A stretch of DNA of 64,000 nt. Origin: Pezicula radicicola. Lineage: Eukaryota > Ascomycota > Leotiomycetes > Helotiales > Dermateaceae. Location: positions 381,295 through 445,294 of the forward strand of contig PDUO01000006.1 in assembly GCA_003008705.1 (NCBI GenBank). Direction: 5' to 3'. The notes beneath the pieces were generated by a model. That model did not search any database. It was not told where the DNA came from and saw only the letters and a program-made list of their open reading frames with translations. Positions 37,330-50,169 of this stretch are shown in pieces (position 1 is the first letter of the stretch; each line of letters opens with the position of its first letter). A program made the position numbers and the translations under genes.

Positions 37330-39331
37330 TCAAACGTTGCCCCCGTTGTGTATTGTGCAACCAATACAGTCACAGTCATCCCCACAAGGACATATCTGTT
37401 CATCGCCCGGACAAGGAATAGTAGGACCCCTGTGAATGGTGCAGCCTAAGCACTCACAGTCATCTCCGCAGGGACAACTCTGTGTCTCACCGCCACATCC
37501 ATCTGAATTAAAGGGATAGTTGACGAAGAAGAAGTCCGAAGCCGAGAAAGTCTGTTCGTCGCCGTTTTGGGAGTTTGTGCTTGAAGGAGTGTGGGCGGCA
37601 ACGGGTGATGAGACGCTCTCAATATTGTTCATATTGGTGTGGCCGTTGGTATAAACTTCCGACGATCCTGACTGAGGTTCCCGACCCATGGCTTCCCAAG
37701 CAGACCGTACATAGCTTTGTGTTGCGTCGTTGTAAGGATGTGCAGCGCAGCCGATACATTGACAAGTATCTCCACAACCACAAGTATGAACCGTATCGAG
37801 TGTCTCGGGTATAAGTGGTGCACCAAAAGCCAACGCGTTAGGAGGCGGCACCGGGTGCGTATAACTGTGGGCCTGTATACTCTGCCTCCATTCTGATGGT
37901 TGGAGAGGATTCTGGTAGGAACCATAGGTCGGAGGGTATGTGAAGACTGTTGGCTGAGGCATGTAGGGAAATACGGGTATGCCATCATGCGGGGATACCA
38001 CTTGTGACATCGGGGGACTACCTCCCTTCGACGTGGGCTCAATTTTCAATGGCGGGGCCTTTCTCGAGCAGCATCCTCCGGCGGCCGTTGGTTCGGGAGG
38101 TTCTGAGATTGAGCTAGCTGTTGAAGAAGTGTGGCTATGAGTGAGCTTTGGCGCGCAGCATGACGATCCATTCGACGTCCCATTCGTGGAGCCATTTGAA
38201 GCAGGCTTGGGTGCACAACATGATCCTCCATTCGATACCCCATTCGATGCTCCGTTAGAAGGCAGCTCTTGCTTAGGTGCGCAGCACGAACCGCCGGTAG
38301 ACATAGCATTGGAGAAATTTGTTGGTGTACCTAGAGGACTCTCAATCACATGTTCGAGGCTACTATAACCACTAAATCCACTTTTCATGTCACTCCCCCA
38401 ACCATTCTGAACGGGGCCCCCAAGAGAGTGTATTGGAACAGGTTGCATGGGAACGTAACCATATTGTGTTTGGACATGAGCGTATTGGGGACTGGGATAG
38501 CCGTTTTGCATTGGGGGACCTGAATTTTGGTATCCAATAGGTATTGAAGGTGACATGCCATTTGGCTGTTGTTCGAATGGGAGTATGTTGATGCTAGCCA
38601 TATCCATTCGGGAAAAGTTTGATGGGTCAAAAGATTGCTTCCTGCTTGACGGCTTTGACGCTGGTTTCTGAACTCGAAATGTGACTTTTGTAGGAGATGG
38701 CGCATCTACGGCTGATGAGTTTAGATGCTGTGGGACAACTGATGATATGGCCGGCGCAGGTTCAGCATCTGTCCCGCAACCGCACTGTTGTTTTCGAGGT
38801 ATAGCAGCGGTGACACTGCCACAGGCACATTGTTGATTTGCAGGATGAGGGCAAGCGCTTAGAGGTCTTCCTGGTTTCCTGACGGGAACCATCAACCTCT
38901 CGTTCGCATGTGTACATTTCGTTGATCGATGTCCTCGGATACATGGCTCACTGCGGGCAGATGTTAATAAATGCTCTGACTAGTCTACTTGTGTAGGTTG
39001 AGGGGAAAACTTTGCGAAGACTTGGACTTGGATTTGGATCGGCTGTATGACCAACAGAGAATGCGATCCGCTAATCAGAGGCCTGTCTGTGAAGACAATC
39101 ATATCAATGATAACTTCAATGGGTAGGAAGTTCCATGGTTAGGCACGAAGGCTTCTTCGCGATAGACCTAGGCCATTCTAGAGACTGAGGTCTAATTTTC
39201 CTCCAACGTTATGTCCCCCGCCCTATACGATCTGATCGTGCGACTTGAGGCTCAAGCACAACCCCAGCGCCAATGTCTCAAAAAAAGAAAAACACATACC
39301 AGGCCATCTTCTGCCCATTAATCAAAGGCAT
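37330..39331 (-). CDS. Copper-fist transcription factor with cysteine-rich metal-sensing clusters
   Basis: A short exon 39331-39300 (MPLINGQKMA and two bases) joins exon 38950-37330 across a 349-nt intron, giving 550 residues. The N-terminal copper-fist has C-x2-C-x8-C-x-H (C11, C14, C23, H25), the RGHRSTKC core and the minor-groove element KPGRP. A second Cys-rich patch follows (HPANQQCACGSV, KQQCGCG). Residues 230-280 hold three spaced SCCAPK motifs separated by Ser-Asn-Gly repeats, then a CC pair in GGCCSRK. Three C-x-C-x3-C-x-C-x2-C clusters lie at about 400-412, 503-514 and 531-542. In the Mac1/Cuf1/GRISEA group such clusters bind Cu(I) and gate activity, controlling copper uptake genes; Ace1-type factors control metallothionein. 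I infer a copper-responsive regulator, direction of response unknown. Confidence 0.88.
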
Positions 39332-41146
39332 GGTGGGCTTTTGCCGTGGTTGGCACACTGCTGGACAAGTCGGGTGGTTGCAGACTCAATATTCCTTGTG
39401 TATGAAGTCGTCCAGATAACCTCACCGCCTCTGGATGACCTCCTTGTGCTTCCTGCGATACGCGCGCAGCCGCTGCGGATCGATGAGGGAGTGGAGGATT
39501 TGCGTATCAGGTAAGCTTCTGGATCTGGTAAAGGCTTTCTAGGGTCTGATCGATCTACAGTCTCATAGGGTATGGTGGACGGGACGGGCGATTGGAATGC
39601 AAAGCAGAGCCGTTGGATGAATTATTGGTACAATATGGTTATGGTGTTCGTGGTGCGTACGAGTGAGTGGGATTGAGCTGATTGTCTAGCTCGTCAGCAA
39701 AGTCGGGCATAAAAGAGAGCTTAGGTGAGGCTCGAAGCTAATGGGACTGTGCAGTGGAATGATCAGATCGGGGGAGAGGGGGCTTTCCCACCTACCAGCT
39801 TCAAGGCATTTCCGTTCGCAGAAACGTGAATAGGTTCTGCGCTAGATGCTCTCGAAGACCTGGAGCTGGAATCAATCTCGTCAATGCAATGGGGTGCCGC
39901 TTGGGAAGCCTTGGGCATCAGATGGTTCGGAATTCTGTGATCGGGGACCGAGCAGAACCAGGGCGACCATTTTACTACTGTATCAGAAGTTCTAAGGACT
40001 GTGGTGGGGGTGAGTGAGGTAGGAGTGTGCGGGCTGAAGGTGGTGGTCAGTGTGAGCAAGTTTTGATTGGCAACGCTTGGTGAAGAATGCCTGTCTAGCA
40101 TGAGATCCCAGCCTAGCGTGACAAGTATGCACAGAATGCCGCCGACAACGCGCAGCAAATAGCAGAGAGACTCGTTGCGATAACTGACTTTCTGGTGTTG
40201 ATATAGGAGGTCGCAAGAGCCAATGTACAAGTGACAATGCTTAGAGGAAAGAGCTGGATGCGTTGTTGGGGTCTATGGCTGAATAGCCGTCTGCGCAACT
40301 TTAGCCTGCTGCAGGGTCTTAAAGTGTTTTTCAGGTACAGATCCTTCGTTATCTTATCTGGCGCCCGACAGATCTCCGGCGGTAGTTTGGCGATTCTGGG
40401 GAAGAGCGAAGAGGGAAGAGGGGAGAGAGCAAAGAGAAAAGCATATAAAAAAAAGAAAAAGGCTGTCGTTGGATCATCATCTATGTTTACAGTAGTAAGT
40501 ACATACTCTCGTCACTCGACTCTACGACAACATAGGCGACTGACTCTTGTGGATTCTGATCCAAGCAAAGCAGCTCAGCATATTCCTTTTTCTAAGCGAC
40601 CAGAACAATGCACCGGCCTACGAAGTATTACCTACCTATACCCGGCACGTTACTGAACTCACAACTTGAATTCAAGACGACTCAATAGCATCCTGAAATC
40701 AATGCTGAATATTGATTTATATTGATTTATATTTAGATAAGCTCGCAACGCTTCCCACCTCGAAAATCCTTACAAGTGGTTAATTCTGTCCACATACGAA
40801 GCAGTTGAAACACTTCTTTATCACGTGATCACAACTTCATCAAGAACACTCTGTGGTGCTTGCAGGAATAAGACTGTGTCCAAACAACTCGAGAAACATG
40901 ACGCGCACCTCTTCAAGCCCAATTTGTGTTAGAACTTAAGTACATTGTAGTCTCACGACTGGCATTGTGGAAAGATTAAGCGAGAAGTAGTCAAGAAGGT
41001 TTTTTTTGTTTTGTCTTCTGTTTCAAACGCACAAAAGGACTTTGGTGAGGATTTTGTTTGGAACTTCATATCCCTACTTGGAACGTGCCCAATCTATCCC
41101 ATATTCAGATCGCTCCGATCTGCGAGCCGCACGTGACAAGAGAAAG
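39332..41146. other. Long divergent intergenic region
   Basis: 1.8 kb between the copper-fist start codon and the methyltransferase start. GC is higher than in the intergenic DNA to the left. Overlapping frames at 39763-40298 (minus) and 40231-40656 (plus) are mutual shadows with no motif. It may include a long 5' UTR for the copper regulator. Confidence 0.4.
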
Positions 41147-41968
41147 ATGTCAACACACAACTCATCAGACCATGACTCTGACGGAGAAGGAGTGGACATA
41201 TTCGCAGACCCGGAAGACTACTATCCACCGTCACCAACACCAACGACTGAAACTCACACTCTCTTGTCTGGCCAAACTCTATCCCTCCGGCTTGTCGGAC
41301 ACAACCCATTATGGGGTCACCATCTTTGGCAAGCTGGTCGGGTTGTGGCTACATACCTTGAGAACAATACGGGTCTTGTCAAAGGCAAAGCTGTCTTGGA
41401 ACTTGGAGCCGGAGCTGGCCTCCCAAGTATGGTGTGCGGGGTCTTGCGGGCTGCGAAGGTCGTGGTGACAGATTATCCCGACCCAGATCTAGTAGCCAAC
41501 CTATGGGTCAACATCGAGATGGCTGAAAAGGTCAGAACTCAGATGGGAGAGGTCGTGGATGAGAAGAAGAGGACTGTCGTCGCCGAGGGATATTGCTGGG
41601 GTGCTGATGTCGAGCCTCTCTTTTCACTGCTTAAGAACAAGGGAGACTCGGAAGATCAGAGAGGAGGCTTCGATGTCCTGATTTTAGCGGACCTTCTGTT
41701 CAACCACTCCGAGCATGCGAAACTAGTGTCGACGATACAAAAGACCTTGTTGAAGAGCCCACAATCGAAAGCCCTTGTCTTTTTCACACCTTATCGGCCT
41801 TGGTTGTATGAAAAGGACATGGCATTTTTTGAGTTGGTCAGAGAAGCAGGGTTTACGGTAGACAAAATCCTGGAGTACAAGATGGAGAAGGTTATGTTCG
41901 AAAAGGATCCTGGTGATGAGGAATTACGGAGGACAGTCTTCGGCTACGAGGTGAAATGGGCACTCTGA
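41147..41968 (+). CDS. nnt1: EFM7/NNT1-type protein methyltransferase
   Basis: A single-exon gene of 273 residues from the ATG at 41147. The frame is open further upstream, but MSTHNSSDHDSDGE matches where family members begin. It is a seven-beta-strand SAM methyltransferase of the methyltransferase-16 group. After an acidic N-terminus and FADPEDYYPPSPTPTTETH, the fold shows GHNPLWGHHLWQAGR, motif I VLELGAGAGLPSM, VVVTDYPDPDLVANLWVNI, and the post-motif DVLILADLLFNHSEH. In yeast, Efm7 (formerly Nnt1) trimethylates the N-terminal glycine and dimethylates the adjacent lysine of eEF1A. The same role is likely here. Length is close to yeast Efm7 (about 260). Confidence 0.88.
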   Translation: MSTHNSSDHDSDGEGVDIFADPEDYYPPSPTPTTETHTLLSGQTLSLRLVGHNPLWGHHLWQAGRVVATYLENNTGLVKGKAVLELGAGAGLPSMVCGVLRAAKVVVTDYPDPDLVANLWVNIEMAEKVRTQMGEVVDEKKRTVVAEGYCWGADVEPLFSLLKNKGDSEDQRGGFDVLILADLLFNHSEHAKLVSTIQKTLLKSPQSKALVFFTPYRPWLYEKDMAFFELVREAGFTVDKILEYKMEKVMFEKDPGDEELRRTVFGYEVKWAL

Positions 41969-43042
41969 AGAATGAATAAATACATGAAGGGCCCAAGAGC
42001 AAGAAGAGTTGGCAGAATGGTCAGAATCATCATCTCCTGAGTAAGTTGGTGGGTATCTATGAGAGAAGCAAGGCCTGCAATAGCAGAGTAGGAGAAAACA
42101 AAAACAAACAAAAACAAAAGACCTCGACTTGCACTTGTACTTTGCACGTGACAGGACCGGCAGTGAGAGGTGGTATGGACTTGGCTGAGTCAATGAATGA
42201 GTGGCTGCGGGGTAAAAAGCGCCCGGTGCCCGAAGGGAAATTAAGAAGTTAAGACATCAGAAGTCAATTTCTTCTTCTCTTCATCTCCTCCAGTTCCTGA
42301 CTCCTTGCCACCCTCAACATCTGATCATTTTATGCCTTTTGTTAGGATTGGATACCCAAATATTGGACTAATCGCGTGCCTCTCCAGCTTGTAACGTTCC
42401 AGAACTACACATTCATTCATTGTTCACATTGTCCGCATTATTCGCATTATTTACTACTTCGACTTCCTAAATCTGCATCCTGTCCTGGTCATAATCCTGG
42501 TTGAAGATGCCTGTTTAAGACACATCAGGAAGCTCAGCCAGATGATCAGCGAGTATACAAGGAAGTCGGCTATGACCCCGCGAACATCGGATGCTTTCCA
42601 CCCAATAGCGACCATGCTTTGCTGCTAAGCTTCTTAACGTGGCCTATCAATACAACGGCTGCAGGGGAAGCAGCCAATCTGTTGATCGGATTGTGATGGG
42701 ATCATGAGTTCCTAGGATATGACTTTGTCGCCCTGACAAGATCACCAGCAATCTTGCGCGGTCCGAATGCTGCATTGCTGCACCTACATGGTGTTCAGTC
42801 TTTGTTGAACCCAAGTCCGTATGATAAGTCTTGCGTAGTCTTGTGCTGCAGAAGTATATGGATGGCCTCTTCCCCTCCCCTTCTCCTCACTCACTCCCTC
42901 CTGACCACCTCCCGTCACTTCCCCACATCCTCAAGTGAGGATCCTCCAGTTCTCTCCAGTTCTCGCGCATTTGGAGCCGAGACTTGAGCTTGGGAAGCAC
43001 TCTTTATCCTTTCCGACCTCCCATTCTCTATCATCCCCCAAA
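41969..43042. other. Intergenic, nothing recognised
   Basis: About 1.1 kb between the methyltransferase stop and the mannosidase start. The frame at 42754-42987 has no domain. A pyrimidine-rich stretch at 42870-42930 lies close to the mannosidase start and may be its promoter. Confidence 0.45.
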
Positions 43043-45025
43043 ATGCGTTCACAATCGTTTATCTTGCCCATCGTGGCCTTATTTGGAACCCCGGCACTCG
43101 CTATTCCCAATTCTCCTTCCATTCACGACCTTGTCGAGAGACAAAGTACAGCAGACAATAATACCTTGAACAGTGAGAGGGCCGACGCTGTGAAAGCGGC
43201 ATTTACGTACGCCTGGGACGGTACGTTGGGTGCTTGGACTTGGAGTTGGCATTCTCGTTACTGATATCAAGGCAGGATACTACAAATATGCTTTTCCTCA
43301 TGATGAGCTGCATCCTATCAGCAACTCGTACAGCAACTCTAGGTAATCCTCTCATTTCATTGGAATCAATAAAGTTTGACCCTGGCTCCCGAATGTATAT
43401 GTAGGCTGGTTAAAAGCCTTCAACCAAGTGGTGATGTGCTGCCAATAAACAAGAACAATTTTCTAGACATTTAGCCGAGGATAGAAGTAAAGCATATATC
43501 CTGCTGTGGAGGCTAATAGGGTTATAGAAACGGATGGGGAGCAAGCGCAGTAGATGCTCTTAGTACTGCTATTGTCATGCAGATCCCAGATATTACCAAC
43601 GTGAGTCAAAAGACTGGATTAATTCAGTATTTCAATTTATTAACGCGTCTAGACTATCTTGGACTACATCCCTACAATCGACTTTGACCATACGACCACT
43701 GAGGTATCTCTGTTTGAGACTACCATTCGCTACCTTGGTGGCATGCTCGCAGGTATATTTTGTCCTCTATATTTTTATTGCCATCAGCTCATCGTCCGCA
43801 GGCTATGATCTCTTGAAAGGCCCATTAGCGAACCTCACTTCGAATGCAACCGCGGTCGATGCGCTTCTCACCCAGGCTGAACGTCTTGCTAGTAATCTCG
43901 CATTTGCCTTTGATACCCCAACAGGCATTCCTAGCAATAATCTCTATTTCAATCCTCGAGGAACGGACAATTCTACGGACAATGGAATAGCTACGATTGG
44001 TACCCTTGTACTAGAATGGACGCATCTGTCAGATCTGACTGGAAACTCGACTTATGCCGACCTTTCGCAGAAAGGAGAGTCATATCTCCTAAATCCACAA
44101 CCTGCTTCAGCCGAACCATGGCCCGGACTCGTAGGTACTAATGTAAACCTAAATACGGGTCTTTTCGAAGACGCAGCAGGAGGTTGGGTTGGAGGTGATG
44201 ATTCTTTCTACGAGTACCTCATTAAGATGTACGTCTATGATTCGACTCGCTTTGCAACCTATAAAGATCGCTGGGTTCTAGCCGCCGACTCCAGTATCGC
44301 TCACCTAGCAAGTCATCCATCAACTCGGCCAGACCTGACCTTTTTAGCCCAATTCGACAGCACAGAACTCATTTACACCTCAGAGCATCTTGCTTGTTTT
44401 GACGGTGGTAGTTTTATTCTCGGTGGACTTGTCCTCAAGGAACAGAAGTACGTTGACTTTGGTCTGGAACTCGTAAACGGATGCGAGAATACCTACACCT
44501 CTACCCTTACCGGCATCGGACCTGAAATCTTTGCCTGGGTCACTAATACCACCGCCGCAAATGACACCACCAATCCTGGACCACCAGCAAACCAGGCAGC
44601 ATTTTATGAAAAAGCGGGATTTTACATCACCGACGCAGTTTACGTTCTAAGACCAGAAGTCATGGAGAGTTTCTACTATGCTTACCGTGCAACCGGTGAT
44701 CCAAAATACCAGGAATGGGCCTGGAATGCTTTCCTGGCAATCAACTCTAGCTGTGCTGTCGGAAGTGGATTCGCAGAATTGGTTGACGTTAATGCTGAAC
44801 CGCCGGGATTTACGGACTTTCAAGATTCTTTCCTCTTTGCTGAGGTCATGAAATATTCCTACTTGATTCATGCTCCTGTAAGTTTCATATCTATTATCAT
44901 ATCGTCGATAACCTTTGCTAATATTTTGATAGGACGATGTTTGGCAAGTCGAACACAATGGCGTCAATGAGTACGTTTTCAACACCGAGGCTCATCCTTT
45001 CAAAGTCTCTGGACCACCCATCTGA
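43043..45025 (+). CDS. Secreted class I alpha-1,2-mannosidase (GH47)
   Basis: Six exons (43043-43220, 43276-43342, 43528-43600, 43653-43752, 43802-44877, 44933-45025) give 528 residues, all in phase. A signal peptide is visible ([19 protein letters not shown]). The GH47 fold then starts at [20 protein letters not shown], with [16 protein letters not shown] restored by two splices. [18 protein letters not shown] is also split by an intron. Later conserved pieces are [15 protein letters not shown], the [17 protein letters not shown] region and, at the end, the calcium-binding NTEAHPF. Many N-x-S/T sites are present. The enzyme removes alpha-1,2-linked mannose from N-glycans. The lack of a membrane anchor and the cleavable signal point to a secreted or vesicular form, as with the extracellular Aspergillus and Penicillium enzymes. 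Confidence 0.92.
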
Positions 45026-45631
45026 GCCTTAAATGCACCCTTCAGGGTATCTAAAGTAAAGATATATAACAGGCCGTGAATCTTCCGTAAATAATAATAT
45101 TCTTTGTCAATTATTTTAATATACTGAAAGCTAGCGACATTGGTGCTAGACTAGTTATATAGCCCATTGACTTACTCACTTAGAGTATATACGTACTGTA
45201 AATCACGCATGCATTTAGGTAGTAAAATAAGATATTTTCTGGACAACTCTGATTCCCCTATTCATTCATTAAATTCTTTCACACATGAACATATACTTTT
45301 AGCATCCCAAAACTAGGTACTGTACCACTAGTTCTCCTCTTAGAATTCTATGTTCTTATGCCGCTAACTTTCATGTATTTTATTGGAGGCAACATAGTAA
45401 TTTAATTCTGAGGGCATAAGAGTCAATTTTTCGAAATTTAACTTTATGTTAGAGGTAGATAAGCACAATTCAAGTAAGCAGTGACCATAAAGCACCAAGT
45501 TTACAGCACTTAGATGTCAAGCAGAGTAAAGTTTCTCCGAAATAATGTATCATTTTTTCATCCAATACAAGACATATCCCATACCAATACAACTCCATCA
45601 TCAATTTTTGGAAATCCCCGACCACCATTAA
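45026..45631. other. 3' intergenic between convergent genes
   Basis: About 600 bp, AT-rich, between the converging mannosidase and homogentisate dioxygenase genes. No supported frame. Confidence 0.45.
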
Positions 45632-47160
45632 TCAAGTATAATGCGGCAAATCCTCCTTATTCGTCTCCTGTCCATTCTTACCCCCGCCATTAACACTACT
45701 ACCCATATCAATCACATCCCTCTACGTATCCCTATCACTCAACCAAATTACTTACCTTTCTCATACCACCATCCATCTTAAAATGTCTTTTCAAAGGTAC
45801 CCAACTCTCTGCATTGTAATCTTCTTGTACCTTTTTACATTTCCTGAGACCCCATTCTGTTACTCCTACCATTAGGCAACTTTCGAACATGAATGCCATG
45901 CTACCTTCTCCGACTTTCATGGGTTTGAGCTCTGCATTACTAGCTTTGTCGTGTGTACCGGCATCCGGGCCATGAGCGGACATGATGTTATGTAGTGAAG
46001 CGCCGGCTGGTTGGAAACCTCCACCTGTTTTGGCATCATAGTCACCGTGGATGAGACCCATGAATTCGGACATGGTGTTTCGATGATACCAAGGTGGACG
46101 GAAAGTATCCTCGCCTACGAGCCATCGTGGTGGGAAGATTACAAAGTCAGCAATGGCAGTGCCGACTGTTGGGGACGGAGCTGAAAGCACAGTGAAGATA
46201 GAAGGATCTGGGTGATCATGTGAGATACTGCCGATGACGCTGAAGCGGCCGAGGTCGTATTTATAGGGATAGTAAAGACCGTGCCAGGCCACTACATCGA
46301 AGGGCGTATGTGTTTGTGTTGCAGCAAAGAGATGACCGTTAAATTTCGAAAGTAGAGTGTACTCCTTGTCTTCTTCGACAGTTTCTTCAAATGCTGCTAC
46401 TGGTGCTTGAAAATCACGGGCATTCGCCAGACAGTTGCTTCCGATGGGTCCTAATTCAGGAAGCTGGAAATGTCCTTGGTAGAGTTCGAGAATATAGCCT
46501 CGTACTGGTCCAGCTGGTAACTCTACTCGATATCGGATTCCACGGGGGATAACGCAGATTTCGTTTGGGCGGAGAAGAATCCAGCCAAATTCAGTTTGGA
46601 TATCCATAACGCCGTGTTGCAGCACAATAAGCATATCTCCATCTGCACTATAGAAAGTCTCCTCTTTCTTCATGCTCTTTCCCGCTGCAAAGATCAAGAT
46701 GCCGAGTCCGCTCTTCATTGTAGGATCCCCGGCACCTGCTACCAATCGCAGACTGTGTACCCAATCATTTTCCATATCGAGGTCAAAAGGATCCCAACGC
46801 AACTGGTTCGGAATTTGATGCATCTTCTCGCCTTCAGGGTTTGTATCGTACGTTGATGCTTCACGAGCTATGAAGGAACTGTGCGAGGCAGAGGGAAGGA
46901 CTCGGTACAGCCATGATTGCTGATTCTCGTGTCGTGGAGCTGTGAAGGCTGTCCCAGAGAGCTTTTCGGCATAGAGGCCATAAGGAGGTTTCTGCGGAGA
47001 GTTGGCACCGACAGGAAGGGCACCTGTTATAGCTTCAGATCTGCAAGATGGTGGTTAGTTAAGGTTGTGAGGACAAGAATAGGGCAACTTACTCGTGGTA
47101 GGATGAGAAGCCATTCTGGTACTTGTACTTCTCTGGTGTGGTGAACTTGGTGACTGGCAT
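45632..47160 (-). CDS. hmgA: Homogentisate 1,2-dioxygenase
   Basis: Exon 1 (47160-47093, [18 protein letters not shown]) joins exon 2 from 47040 ([21 protein letters not shown]). The enzyme opens the ring of homogentisate to maleylacetoacetate in phenylalanine/tyrosine catabolism. The Fe(II) ligands are visible: His in PPWYHRN, Glu in SEFMGL and His in MSAHGPDAG. The family phrase [18 protein letters not shown] is also present. For the C-terminus, exon 2 can be read to a stop at 45735 (457 residues). However, a GTAAGT donor at 45755 with an acceptor before 45667 would instead splice to a short exon (45667-45632) ending in NKEDLPHYT, giving 462 residues in phase. I prefer the spliced form. The usual cluster partners (fumarylacetoacetase, maleylacetoacetate isomerase) are not in this window. 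Confidence 0.93.
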
Positions 47161-50100
47161 TGTCGTGAGAGGGTTCAATGGAGGCGTACTAGAGCTTGTC
47201 CTATGCGCTGTTGCCCGTGTTGCTCGAGGAGAGTTGTATGCTGTATGGGGTAGCTGATTTTCAGTTAAGTTACCTCTTGTTGATTCCCGAGAAACAAACT
47301 AGATCAGATAGAAGAAGTAGGAGGGATTGTTAGTTGTGAGGTAGAGTTGTTGAAGTTACCTAGTCTTGTAGTAAATTCGTAATATTCCTCCTGCCTCACC
47401 TTTTACCTCTTGAGCTCCTGCTGTACCTACCTAGCTAGGTAATCTTACCTCTCAAGCATCACCAGTCAACCTTCTTTTACCTTTGTTGATGTTCCGGATT
47501 CCGCTCACCCCGCAAACTCCTCCCCGCCATCCACGAGATCCAAATTCCGCCCCGGCCGGCTAGTTTCGGAACACTTTCCGTGCTTATGTCAGCCGCCTTC
47601 AGATGCTAAGATTCGGCATTACTCTCCTCTAATCGGCCTCGGCATTGGCATCGGCTTAATCATTCATCACCAGAAGACAGAATTCATACTTTCTTTTTTG
47701 GTAAAATTTCGAGTGCAGCTTTAGATGGATGATGTAATGCTAGGGTAAATTCCAGAGCAAAATTTCAGGCACTCTTTCCTTGTCTTTTCTGGAAGTCTTA
47801 CATATTTGTCCAAATAGACTAAGTAGTAGCTTTTGCTCCGATGGTAGCAATGATTTCACATGCAAGCAAAAAGGGACAGAGCAGAGCATAACTTTACACA
47901 GAAAATAAAATTTCCTTAAGTCTGTTGAAACGATACAATAGAAGTATGCTTGAAAGTATTGTAAGGTTACATAATCATTGATGACTTTACCTTGTTGCTA
48001 ATGCAAATCAACGGCAGTCTGTTGCCCACCAGACTGAGACTGAGGCATGCATGCTTGGCTTCAGGGTGCTGCTACCTTATGGATGACTTTACTTTGGAAA
48101 GATTAGTGCCAACTAAACCAGATTTTCGAAAGTAGTGTTTAGCGTTATACTTAGCATGCAGTCTCTTCAAGTTAACTGACTTAGTATAACCACATTTCAC
48201 AATGACTGATATTCAACAAGTCAATCGCTAAAATTGAGGAAATTATAACTTCAGAACATAAGAGTAAGTCACACTATCTTCAGAGTAAAAGTAGTAAGAG
48301 AATCTTAAAGCTAACTTGAATAAAGACTACAAAAAGTCTTGGAAATCCAAGCGCAAGGAAAGATGATTCCTCTAGACTTAGTTTAAGTCTGAGAAAAATT
48401 GATGGAAAACGAAATCGTGAAGAAATGTGCAGAAACTCGAGTCCTTATCCTCGAATGCAAATCGCTCTCAGAAACGATATCCGACAATACTTGTTCTGCT
48501 TGGTCATTAGGAGCTCACATTCAGCTCTGTGTCTATATGGACCAAGTCCTGTCTTAATATTTTGGAGACAACATGTCAGAAATTTCATGTCCAGGCGTTC
48601 AAGTAAGAGGCAGTGCACTATTTCAGAAAACTGATAAGTATCGAGGGTCATGCTCTGCAAATATAGTGTGGAAAAGGATATGGTAGGGACAAAATATGAG
48701 AACGGTTGCGAATCGAATAGAAATATAATACAACATGCAAAAATCCACACTGCGGGATATGAAAGGCCTCATGAAGATCTGTGACTTCAGAGGCAAGAGA
48801 TTCGAACATAAATATCTCCTATCCATTGCAAAACTATCGTAGATACAAGGAGACATGAGGACGTACTATACAGCATGATGCATGCTGTACCCTGCAGTAC
48901 TTTGCGAATGAAGCAGCTTCATAAAGAGGAAGAAGAAGAAGAATATGTAGAACAAGATGAAGAGAGAGAAGAATGAGCAGAATAAGAACGAATGAAATAA
49001 GAGCACCCAGGAGATAATACGCGAAGAAGCAGAACAAGATGAAGAGAGAAGACAAGTCAAGCAGATCCTCAGATCTTTTATCCTCTTCTCGCTCTGGATA
49101 TGATTTTACTAGATCATGTCTTTCTTGCTTGATCCTATTCTCTGCAGCTTTCTTGCTCTCTCTCTCTTCATACTGTACTGTTTCTTTTGCTTCTGGCAAG
49201 AAACATACAACTCTGCCCCTCAACATAACAAGATTCGAAACCCACACTCCCGCCATCCCATACCAAAGGGCTTCCTTTCATATTAAAAATATACAACAGA
49301 AAAATAGGAACCTAGAAGGAACAACTGGACCCTGGTAGGCTCGTTAAGAAGGGATACCTTAAAGCTGAGCGTCAGCTTCCGAAACTCCGAATATTGCCGG
49401 CAAGAATAGGCAGTCGCTCATTGCTGCGATGCTGCAGATACTTCTGAGCAGCACTTGCCTAATACCTGAAGATGTTGTGTTGGGGTTAGCTATGACTGGG
49501 AGGAAAGCTGATGTTGTCTCTATACGAATACGAACCCAGGGTCGGGATCACAAGAATGCCTGAGGGCTAAAGATGACATGCATTGAAATTTTCAACGTTC
49601 TCCATGCAACGTCCACACAACAGGTCAAACTTGACGTCGTTAAGCATCAGACCATTCACCGGTATCCATTCAGCTCGAGATATGAATTCGTGTAATGGAA
49701 AAGATAGCATTCATATGTTGGGTACAACATCCAGTAACCCAACGGTCCCAAACCCACTATCTACAAAGGAATCAAAAGAAATCTGTAATGCTCAAACCTC
49801 AAGTTGGTCTAGATAGGCCAACGAGATGAGCGTCCACGTCAATGTATTTGACGCACCAAGCGAGAACAACATCGCCACTATCTGTATCCGCCCAACCTTA
49901 ACCTTCAGTCCTTCCCAACTTCCGCATGCCAAAAGTGCCTGGTATAAACATCCAACCATGAGGTCAATCCGATCTTTCTCCCCTTCCGTTGTAAATAACG
50001 ACATATCTGAGATAAAGGAAGGATAACTTTAAAGAGCACTGGGAAGGTCTAATAAAACCAATCGCCGCCGATACCGAGTCGATGATTCATCAAGTAACGT

Positions 50101-50169
50101 CCGCTCCATTCAATCACACCACGTAAGATCCCACTTAACATGCCGCATGATAAACAAAGAGCAGGACAA
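47161..50169. other. Long intergenic region, no supported gene
   Basis: 3 kb. The left part carries the hmgA promoter, with a perfect palindrome ACCTAGCTAGGT (47429-47440) and CCGGCCGG (47552-47559). The middle is AT-rich. A 140-codon minus-strand frame (48834-49256) joins a charged segment to a hydrophobic one over a GAA microsatellite (about 48915-48965) and has no family resemblance, so I leave it uncalled. Confidence 0.45.

Noticed and set aside
39763..40656. Overlapping frames upstream of the copper regulator
   Set aside because: Mutual shadows on opposite strands with no domain; better read as a long intergenic or 5' leader.
48834..49256. 140-codon frame with charged and hydrophobic halves
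   Set aside because: The hydrophobic half is the translation of a GAA/TTC microsatellite; no homology recognised.
49200..49260. tRNA-like T-arm sequence (GGTTTCGAATC on the minus strand)
   Set aside because: One base too many in the T-loop and no acceptor or D-arm pairing around it.
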